Assembly (NCBI RefSeq): GCF_015244675.1
Contig: NZ_JABCQO010000003.1
Coordinates: forward strand, 248,001-312,000
Length of the DNA: 64,000 bases
Origin: Gluconobacter cerevisiae
Lineage (GTDB): Bacteria; Pseudomonadota; Alphaproteobacteria; Acetobacterales; Acetobacteraceae
Reading direction: 5' to 3'
This document shows positions 39,700 through 47,274 of the stretch, piece after piece; position 1 is the stretch's first letter; each line of letters starts with the position of its first letter. The notes under the pieces were generated by a model. That model was not told where the DNA came from, searched no databases, and saw only the letters and a program-made list of their open reading frames with translations. Both the position numbers and the translations under genes were made by a program.

Positions 39700-41757
39700 T
39701 CAACGCAGAGCGTCCTCAAGCTTAATCGGCTCCGATCGTCCCCATTTTCGCCTCGGAGCCAATGCCTTACCGACAAGAGCGGCTCTACGTAGCGCGGCCG
39801 CGTCGATAGCGTTGAAAGGCAGCGCTAGGTCGCCGTATCGTTTGAGCCACGCCGTGACCTCTGTTTCGACCTCGGCCAATTCCTGCTCGCAGACCTTTAG
39901 GACGGGCGTAGGCCCGCCACCGTGCCGAAGGACGAAGACCGCGTCCCAGAGCCCGCGCTCACCCTGAGCATGCAGGCCATTGCCAGCTTCGCCGGGCATG
40001 GGCAGAACGCTTGTGATCCGCAAATCAGTGCGGGCTATTGCCTCCGCGAGCGCCTGCCAGGCTGGAGCATCGGTATGCCGGTATGAGAATGCGACGATGC
40101 CGTTACGCTTTAGCACCCGAGCGATTTCTTCAAAGGCCTGACCCAGTCCGTCCGTGTAGCGTTCGACACTCCCAGCACGTGACCTATTGGCGACGAGGCT
40201 ATTGGCCAGGATGTCCTGTTGCTCGCGTGCGTCGAGCACCTCGAGGCATTGTAGCCAAGGGCCAAAGAAGCGCGCGAGTTCGGAATAGGCGATGTTGTCG
40301 AAATAAGGCGGATCCGTCATGACGACGTCGATGGATCTGTTCGGGAGAAACGCGAGATTGCCAGCTGTCCCCATGTGAATTTGGTTCTTCCGCCGACGGG
40401 TCCGCGTGGGCACTTCAATGAAGCCCTTTGCTCCCGTCGGCTCCTTGGGACTACGCGCGTAGGCGGCTGCGGCAGTGAGCTTGCGGACAGCGTTGGGAAA
40501 TGTACCGCGCCCCGCCCGCTCGATCCATGGATTGAGCTCGACCGGACGTTGGATATGCCGGAACGCTCGGAGCGAAAACAGCGGCGTGAGACGCCGCCAG
40601 CCTCCAGCGTAGGACGCCATCATGCAATTCGTGGTCAGATGATCGCTGAATGCCATCGCGACCGCGCTGCGGAGAGGATGATCAAGAAGCGAGATCTCTT
40701 TGGCCAGCAGGCCGAGATGCAGCAGCTGCCGGGCATTGAAAAGGTCGCGCCAGCGACGATAACCATAGGCGCTCAACCGTTCGTCCGACCAGCCCGACGT
40801 ATCTATCTCGTCGTCCGGAATCAACACCTCTCCTGCCAGCTCTGCATTCGCGAGCGCCACTTTTGCACGCTCATACTGGCGCACGTCCTCGTCAACGGCT
40901 TTACGGAAGGTGCGCTCCGACATGGGCACCATGCGCATGCTGACGTCGCCCGCGATCGTTTCCACCGCGAAAAGCCGCCAGCGCGGAGCGCCATCACGCC
41001 GTCCATACTCAATGAGCTGATCGCCGTGCTCGCAGTGAGGGCATTTCGCCCGACCCCGCAGAACAGTTCCGTGATCGCAATCGGTACGGTGGCCGCAGCT
41101 ATCGCATTCGAATGACGCAGTGCGCGCAGGCAGATCGTGGATCGTGCCACAGGCGGAGCAGAAAGCGTGGCGCGTAGTGCCGTCGTCAGCAAGGACGTGA
41201 TTGGGATGCGCATCGAAATGACTTCCGCAGCCAGCACACTCTACGACCTGCACCCAGAAGTGGTGCAACACTTGGTCGCCGTGCCTGACGTGAAACTCTG
41301 CAAGTCGGCTCCCGACCCGTTCCTTCAGGTCGGCGAGGATAGGGCTCAAATCCGGTAGATCAGCCGCCCCCAACTCCAGGCGGCTGACTGCGCAGGCAAC
41401 AGGATCTACGTCACAGCCGTATGCTGTGGCACCGAGCCGGGATGCCTCGAAAACCGACGTACCGCCACCGACGAAAGGGTCCAGCACCTTCAAACCGGTA
41501 AGATCTGCGCCTCCGTAATAAAGTTCCCCAAAATCTGCGTCCGGCTCCGACGTGACACCGATGAGCAAGCTGCGGAACACCGATCCTAGTCTGCGCGCGA
41601 ACCATTTGTGTGCGGTATAGATCGGGCGAGGCCGCCGCCCTTCGCGAATAGCAAACGCGACGAGTTGCTCTATCGGAAGCTGCCCAGCCTCCACGAGAGA
41701 TAGCCGATTGATCCGTACGCTTTTCCGCGTTTTCTTTTCTTTTTGCTTTAGGGTCAT
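39700..41757 (-). CDS. Zn-ribbon adenine-specific DNA methyltransferase (DUF1156-type)
   Basis: A 685-aa N6-adenine methyltransferase of the COG1743/DUF1156 kind. The N-terminus has YTAHKWFARRLGSVF and SAM motif I LDPFVGGGTSVFEA near 94. A cysteine-rich insert follows (CAGCGSHFD, CSACG, CDSCG, CPHCEHG, roughly residues 180-260), likely zinc ribbons. The catalytic DPPYFDNIAYSEL is near 480. The ATG at 41757 has GGAG six bases upstream. It is the first gene of an operon with the nuclease-helicase and, after a gap, hamAB. Confidence 0.85.
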   Translation of the reverse strand: MTLKQKEKKTRKSVRINRLSLVEAGQLPIEQLVAFAIREGRRPRPIYTAHKWFARRLGSVFRSLLIGVTSEPDADFGELYYGGADLTGLKVLDPFVGGGTSVFEASRLGATAYGCDVDPVACAVSRLELGAADLPDLSPILADLKERVGSRLAEFHVRHGDQVLHHFWVQVVECAGCGSHFDAHPNHVLADDGTTRHAFCSACGTIHDLPARTASFECDSCGHRTDCDHGTVLRGRAKCPHCEHGDQLIEYGRRDGAPRWRLFAVETIAGDVSMRMVPMSERTFRKAVDEDVRQYERAKVALANAELAGEVLIPDDEIDTSGWSDERLSAYGYRRWRDLFNARQLLHLGLLAKEISLLDHPLRSAVAMAFSDHLTTNCMMASYAGGWRRLTPLFSLRAFRHIQRPVELNPWIERAGRGTFPNAVRKLTAAAAYARSPKEPTGAKGFIEVPTRTRRRKNQIHMGTAGNLAFLPNRSIDVVMTDPPYFDNIAYSELARFFGPWLQCLEVLDAREQQDILANSLVANRSRAGSVERYTDGLGQAFEEIARVLKRNGIVAFSYRHTDAPAWQALAEAIARTDLRITSVLPMPGEAGNGLHAQGERGLWDAVFVLRHGGGPTPVLKVCEQELAEVETEVTAWLKRYGDLALPFNAIDAAALRRAALVGKALAPRRKWGRSEPIKLEDALR

Positions 41758-42544
41758 CGGCATTCTCCTTCCTTTTGGAAATTCCTCCAAGTATTCAGTG
41801 GTAATAAAGGTCGTTTAAAGAGGAGCCCACCCTGTCCAGCCGCACCTCGAGAGGTAGAGTGTTCTGATGATCGCAGCATTCTAGATCATGCCGCCCGTAC
41901 GACCGATCTCATAGAATCCACCGGCTCAAGCTGACATCCCCACATCGCACGCCCAATGTCCGGTTTCCTCAAAATCGATTCCGTAACCCGACAGTCGCGA
42001 ATATTCCACATGCAATTTTCAGATAGCGGTTGTTCACTGCGCAGGGAGCGGCAGCTTTCTTCGATGCAGCGCCGCAGAGCGGACTGACCAGAAAGTCCCA
42101 AACCCGGTCTATTGCGGCTCGCCTGACAATGTCGGCTTTCGGGCAACCGTCATAACTGTTGGGATGTCTGGCATGAGGGGACTGCTGCCTGTCTGCTTAA
42201 TTCTTGAAGACGAGAGGTAGCAATGAGGGAAGAACGAGCTGATCGCTGTGGAGGACCCAGCACCCGGCGGACCTTCCTGCTGTTCATTCAACTGCGTGTA
42301 ACAGCCACTATGCGCCTCGATTACGATTGTTCAATAGACTGCGAGCTAATACAGAAAACGGTCGCTCGGGCGACTTATTCTGGCAAGTTTTTCCAGCAAC
42401 GATATTAGGTCTCTTATGTGTACGTTGAATTCGACAAGGGTATAGAGCAGGCATTCGAGTTGATAGCGCGGAATTATGCCGGCCCATTGCCGATCGATGG
42501 GACTGTGGCTCATCTTAACATCCAGCTCGGGCTCAGCAATTTGA
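41758..42544. other. Gene-free stretch between divergent defence operons
   Basis: Nearly 800 bp without a supportable gene; short open frames have no recognisable protein character. It becomes AT-rich toward its right end, where a promoter-like sequence for the rightward operon begins. Confidence 0.4.
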
Positions 42545-42573
42545 TTGTATTAGTTCTTTTTTTGCTCTAGATT
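42545..42573 (+). promoter_or_regulatory. Possible promoter of the NdpA-like/membrane protein operon
   Basis: TTGTAT at 42545 and TAGATT at 42568 with a 17-bp spacer, in an AT-rich stretch about 80 bp before the TTG start at 42654. A second -10-like TAAAAT is at 42591. Confidence 0.35.
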
Positions 42574-42653
42574 TTCTTCTGTTCAATTGGTAAAATAGTT
42601 GCTTGCTCCTAACCTTCGTATTATTTGTGGACGCAGATAGAGCGGAGGCTGAG

Positions 42654-43709
42654 TTGGCTTTTTTTCATGATGACGAAATTGCGACCCTTCACATCGAGAA
42701 TGTAATCTTGCACGTTGTCGGGGACGAAGAATTCAATCCCGAAACAATGCGGATAGTTGAACATGCTGATTTCTTCGTCGAGCGCATTCGCAATACTGAT
42801 GTAGCTTCAGTGTTCGAGTTTCAGGCGGATTCGCAGACAAAGGCTCAGCTTGAGCGTATGGCCCGCGATGAGGACGAATTCGAAACCGGTGGCCAGGCAC
42901 TTGCTCGCGAATTTTCTCGTTTCCATCTCGGAAGCAGCCGTGATGGCGCCTTCTTCATTTTTGAATTAAGGACCGCTAATCCCGATGTTCGCATCTACAG
43001 TTTGATTAAATATGATTATCAGCAGGTAATAGAGCAACAACAGCAGAATGATGGTACCAATCTCTTACGCCTCATCGTGCAGGCCTTCGTGGCTGACAAA
43101 AGTGCGATTCAAAAGTCAGCTCTGGTGCGGGTCGTCAATGGCGTGGCAGAAATGGCGATTGCGGCAAAGGATCGTGTGAAGCAAGCGCCGGAAATCGGGG
43201 ATTATTTTGCAAATTATTTGCACGTTGTCCGCGTACGTGACGATGAGCAGTTAAATCGCAAGGCGATCGAAGCAGTGGGCAATGCATTGAAAGAGCTTAA
43301 GGACATTTTGCCTGATTGTGATGTCCCAAGGGCCTTCCGGGAGGCAAAGGTAGCCTTGAACAATCGGCAACGTATCAATCCGGCTGCTCTGGAAGACGCT
43401 GTGCTAGCGGCGGCGGGCAATCCCGAGGATGAACGGATTATCACAAGGATTCAAAAATGCGTTCAGCGTAAAGTCAAGTCCGCCAAACTCGGAGGTCTTG
43501 AATTTTCTCCGAACCGCGACCTTCTCCGTAGTCCGGCGATCCGAAAGGTTCGAACAACTGAGGGCGTTTTGCTTTTTTATCCAGATCGCGTAGGCGACGC
43601 AAATGTTGAACGTTTGCGGACGGCGGATGGCGGCGAAGTGATCACAATCACAACGAGGCATGTTGAGGAGGATGGTATTGTCCGTCGAGAGCCTCGCAGC
43701 GCGTCTTGA
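42654..43709 (+). CDS. NdpA-like (nucleoid-associated protein family) defence-island protein
   Basis: 351 aa from TTG 42654, chosen because GGAGG lies 5 bp upstream and the product then begins with EIATLHIENVILHVVG, much as NdpA proteins begin. The FFIFELRTANPDVRIYSLIKY strand-helix region, cited in part, and PEIGDYFANYLHVVRV resemble the NdpA (YejK, 37-kDa nucleoid-associated) fold, but the match is by pattern only. The gene overlaps the next by about 32 bp. The pair may act together against phage; this is inference from location. Confidence 0.5.
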   Translation: MAFFHDDEIATLHIENVILHVVGDEEFNPETMRIVEHADFFVERIRNTDVASVFEFQADSQTKAQLERMARDEDEFETGGQALAREFSRFHLGSSRDGAFFIFELRTANPDVRIYSLIKYDYQQVIEQQQQNDGTNLLRLIVQAFVADKSAIQKSALVRVVNGVAEMAIAAKDRVKQAPEIGDYFANYLHVVRVRDDEQLNRKAIEAVGNALKELKDILPDCDVPRAFREAKVALNNRQRINPAALEDAVLAAAGNPEDERIITRIQKCVQRKVKSAKLGGLEFSPNRDLLRSPAIRKVRTTEGVLLFYPDRVGDANVERLRTADGGEVITITTRHVEEDGIVRREPRSAS

Positions 43710-45156
43710 TGCGCTTGATGCCGACGGGGCCTTTGTTTCTGAGAGCGAGGCCATCGTCAGCATTTCAAATCTGAGCGCTGCAATCGCACGCGAGATCGGA
43801 ACGCTTGCCTTAACTTTGGGTTGGGACACGGTGACCTTCGATGGGGCAGGAAACGACTGGGCGCTTGAAGATCTTGATGAGTCTTTTGCGCCGTTCAGAG
43901 TCGATCTCGAAAAACCACTCGGGCCGGAAGGTGTACTGCGCCTACTGACTAATGTTGGTTTCGCCTCTTGGTTAGAGCGGGATGTGTCCAGTGTGCATTG
44001 GCAGGTGGCTCACCTCACGACTAAAATTGTCGCAGTAGGCGCTTGTTTTACGCCTTGGGATAACGAGACTACGGAGTTTACGCCTAGTCTGGGCTTGCGC
44101 GGACCACGAACCCTTGTTCGTGAGTTTGCTGGTCAGCGAGCCGTGCCGGCCACGCTAGCGCGCTGGCTCCTGCGTGATGTCGATACTCTGTCACTCCATG
44201 ATCCTGCGGCTAGGCTATGGGCAGAGCATGCATCGCGCATGCTGCTTCTGTCGCTGCCGGATGAGTTTGACGCAGATCGCGGATCACTCCGGTTCAGAGG
44301 GCCACCACGACTTGAGTTGAGCTATCCTATAATAGGGGAGCCCTTCGCGACGATACTTGGATTGCCAGGAATTAAGGATCTGCAGGCGGCGTTGGCGTGG
44401 GTATTTGAGATCGAGCGCGAAAGCGAGATGCGCCATATCTTGCTCGCGACCGAACTTGCTCGATGTGGCGGGACAGTTGATGAGGCGCCGGAGTTCCTGC
44501 GCGATTATCTTGGCGCGGCATTGGAAGGCGCAAAAACTGCCTATCAGGTCCAACTCGCCGGCATGAGTAGTGACGCTCTCAAGACGCTGGTAGAACTGCG
44601 CAAGAGTGTCACCGATGAAACGGCGAAAGTATCCGATGCAACGCGTCAGGTTATCACAGCGGTTGCGAGCGCGCTGGCAGTTGGTGCCGGGCTGATCGCG
44701 ACACGAGTGACGACAAACGCGAGCCCGTTACTGATCATACTTGTGATGGTGATGGCGGGAGCCTATGTTGCGATTACCATTATCTCTGGCGTAATGTTTG
44801 CCCATTTACAGCGCGAAGTGCGTAAAGAGTGGCAACCCAGACTCTACAGGTTTCTATCGCAACCGGACTATGAAGCGCTGGTTGCCGGCCCCGCTCGTAC
44901 GGCAGAGAAGGCGCTCTGGTACTCCTCTATTTTGGGTACGCTTGCAATCATTGTGATGGCCTGCGCGATCTTCCTGACCCCTCCAGCATTAAGCGAACGC
45001 AAAGAAGATGCACAGATCCCGAAGGATGTGTCGGCACCGACATTGGTTGAAGCCCACACGCCGCCAAAGAACAGAACGATACCGGTTAGCGGCGCCCCGG
45101 CGAATGATCCGGTGCCAGCGCCATCCAGAGTAAATTCCGCCCACGAACATAAATAG
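43678..45156 (+). CDS. Membrane-anchored partner protein of unknown function
   Basis: About 492 aa from the TTG at 43678, which has GAGGAGG six bases upstream; an ATG at 43672 would leave no spacing. The first 300 residues are soluble and not recognised. A short coiled region (LKTLVELRKSVTDETAKV) leads into three hydrophobic helices (ITAVASALAVGAGLIA, LLIILVMVMAGAYVAITII, ILGTLAIIVMACAIFLTPP), and the tail is Pro-rich and hydrophilic. It resembles other defence effectors with a cytosolic sensor and C-terminal membrane helices. Confidence 0.65.
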   Translation: MSVESLAARLDALDADGAFVSESEAIVSISNLSAAIAREIGTLALTLGWDTVTFDGAGNDWALEDLDESFAPFRVDLEKPLGPEGVLRLLTNVGFASWLERDVSSVHWQVAHLTTKIVAVGACFTPWDNETTEFTPSLGLRGPRTLVREFAGQRAVPATLARWLLRDVDTLSLHDPAARLWAEHASRMLLLSLPDEFDADRGSLRFRGPPRLELSYPIIGEPFATILGLPGIKDLQAALAWVFEIERESEMRHILLATELARCGGTVDEAPEFLRDYLGAALEGAKTAYQVQLAGMSSDALKTLVELRKSVTDETAKVSDATRQVITAVASALAVGAGLIATRVTTNASPLLIILVMVMAGAYVAITIISGVMFAHLQREVRKEWQPRLYRFLSQPDYEALVAGPARTAEKALWYSSILGTLAIIVMACAIFLTPPALSERKEDAQIPKDVSAPTLVEAHTPPKNRTIPVSGAPANDPVPAPSRVNSAHEHK

Positions 45157-45530
45157 GCCACCCACCGATCGCGGGCATAGCAGCTGCCATAAACTTCAAG
45201 CGTTATGATCCTAAGCTTTCAACTGGCCACTTTTCATTTCGAACGCACTTGAACGCAGCAGGTCCGCTTACGCCTTCATGGGGGACATCCAAGCAGTGGC
45301 GACCATTGGCCGAAAGGCGACATTGTTAAGCGGACCCCGATAAGCAGAGTTTGAGACGAATCAGGCATTCGTAGTTCTTTCCGCGGACGACCGTTACCGG
45401 TCAGACAGGACATTTGGACGATTACCCAGGGTGCACTTGAGTTAAATGCTGGATCGCAGCACTAAGAGCTTGTGATCCGTCACCTTGAATTACTGCCCTT
45501 TGGCTTAGAGCTTTGGTAAAGGTAGATTTC
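45157..45530. other. Gene-free stretch with no clear feature
   Basis: About 370 bp without a supportable gene or hairpin. It separates the membrane protein from the decayed exonuclease. Confidence 0.35.
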
Positions 45531-46025
45531 ATGAGCGAAGCCGCACCTAATTTGGCAGATTTGGCCGACATTCTGAGCGCGAGCAACGATTATCGCGTCC
45601 AGCGACGTCTTAAATCGCGCTCGAATATTACGCAGCCTGACGGAACGCCAACAAAGACTGCGATTCTCGTAGATGTAGAGACGACGGGCCTAGATCTTCA
45701 GAACGATGAGATAATCGAGCTGGCTATGATCTCTTTCACTTACTCTCTCGATGGAAGAATTTTCGAAATTGGCCAGACGTTTCAGCATTTTCAAGAGCCC
45801 AGTCGCCCAATTTCGGCCGAGATCACCCGGATCACCAATGCCATGGTGGCCGACCATAAGATTGATATTGCAGAGGTTGCTACGTTTGTCAGTTCTGCCG
45901 CTCTGGTGATCGCTCACAATGCTGGGTTTGATCGTCGCTTTGCGTAGCGGTTGAACGCTCACTGGTTCCTGACACTTGCGGGTGCACGCGAAAAGTTCGA
46001 GGCTTGGCGCAGAGACTACAATTAG
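45531..46025 (+). pseudogene. DnaQ-like 3'-5' exonuclease, broken by a stop codon
   Basis: From MSEAAPNLADL the frame encodes the exonuclease ExoI motif ILVDVETTGLDLQ and ExoII AHNAGFDRRFA, then hits TAG at 45945-45947. In the same frame the sequence continues as RLNAHWFLTLA and KFEAWRRDYN to a second stop at 46023, the kind of sequence intact relatives have after FDRRF. The ExoIII region and the rest of the domain are missing. So it is a 138-aa truncated product at most, most likely inactive. Confidence 0.7.
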
Positions 46026-46308
46026 GTCCGCCTACATGGGGCGATTGGCAACATGACGCCCGTCTCGCTGCATATTCCCGGTGACGTATCCAGTTCGTTA
46101 CTGTGAAACCACGTCGGAAACTCTACCATCCGGCGGTCCAACGTTTGGAAGCAGGTCAATAGATGGAAAACTCCAACTCAAAATGGCTGGTTTTTGGGGA
46201 GCACGTCAATATGTCCATGGGTCGTTTAAAGATTTATAATTATACTATTGTCTCAGGGACTATGCCTCTTTAAACTAGCACGAGTTCTAAGATGAGGAAA
46301 TCCACTAT
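46026..46308. other. AT-rich gene-free stretch
   Basis: About 280 bp, markedly AT-rich near 46180-46300, probably carrying the promoter of the small gene that follows. No defined boxes can be assigned with confidence. Confidence 0.35.
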
Positions 46309-46563
46309 ATGCACTTACTAATTAACAAGATGGGCCTTCGCCGAGAAGATGGGGATTGGGAGGCTGACACTGTCCGTTATGAGGTAGTCGATGATTCGTC
46401 TCAGCCTAAAAATATTTTGGGCTTCTTCACCACGCCAGCAGAGGCCATCTCTTTCACGCTAACTGAGCTTCAGAAAGAAAGGGATAAGCTTGTCGTCGAG
46501 ATCAGAGCCATAGACGCACAAATTTCCTATCTAAACTCCAACCCGACTCCTCACTGTAAATAA
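46309..46563 (+). CDS. Small hypothetical protein
   Basis: 84 aa, preceded by GATGAGG at about 8 bp. It has a strand-rich N-terminus (DWEADTVRYEVVDDSS) and a C-terminal helix with coiled-coil character (LTELQKERDKLVVEIRAI). Not recognised. The clean ribosome binding site is the main support. Confidence 0.45.
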   Translation: MHLLINKMGLRREDGDWEADTVRYEVVDDSSQPKNILGFFTTPAEAISFTLTELQKERDKLVVEIRAIDAQISYLNSNPTPHCK

Positions 46564-47274
46564 GAGATATCTCAGGCGCTCTCAGTTGGACTTTGACGGT
46601 TTTACTCGATTGATCAAAAGCGAATCGGTGCGGGATCTCTGCTCGAACCTGAATGAGGAGAATATTTACAGCATGGGATGCAAGATAATGAAGATCGGCA
46701 CGGATTTCTAATATTCTGTCGGTCTTGACTAGTATGCGATAGAATGTCGTGTGCTGGTATGAGGCGTTGTCTTGTCGCAGAACCGCTTCTTCGTTACTGC
46801 GGGCTGCGCAGTTGTGAGATTTAGCTTCTGACGCAGTTTCTCTGCCCTTGTTCCCGATGAATGCTATCATCATTGAAATTGACGACACACAGCAACTGTG
46901 CGTAGTCCGCAAGACTGCTGCACGTGGTATCTGTCGTTATTCAGATCGCTCTCCGCATGGCGGACATTATTGGTTCAAATCTATCACCGTGGTGGGCCGG
47001 GATCCGATAGTCTGCTTTTGGGGTAAAGAAGATTAAAGCAGACTTTGCATTGACTGGACGCCTTGGCAGTTCTCGACCAACCTCGACCCTTGCGTGTTTC
47101 TACACGAATATCTCTTGCTGACAGAAGCCACCATTCGCCGCTCGACTCCATTTCAGCAGCGTCAGCAAATATCGTTGGTTCACTGATTGTGAGTCCCGCA
47201 TCATTTCGATAACGGTCGGCCAGATAGGGTGGAACATGGATCGGGCATTCACTCTGTTCGACAGCATGGCTCGC
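46564..47274. other. Gene-free stretch between small gene and STAND ATPase
   Basis: About 710 bp without a gene I can support. Two open frames (59-136 codons) lack ribosome binding sites and family-like sequence. It lies at the convergent ends of the neighbouring genes. Confidence 0.35.

Noticed and set aside
35461-41757. Reading the methyltransferase/helicase pair as DISARM or BREX
   Set aside because: No DrmA/DrmB/DrmC or DUF1998 helicase, and no BrxC, PglZ or BrxL-like genes are present.
42654-45156. Reading the NdpA-like/membrane pair as Kiwa (KwaA/KwaB)
   Set aside because: Kiwa has a four-helix membrane protein of about 200 aa first and a DUF4868 protein second; order, sizes and sequence do not fit.
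46502-46912. 136-codon minus-strand open frame
   Set aside because: No ribosome binding site, low-complexity composition and overlap with the small plus-strand gene; not supported.
46858-47036. Short plus-strand frame beginning MNAIIIEIDD
   Set aside because: It has a protein-like start but no ribosome binding site and no recognisable family; too weak to list as a gene.
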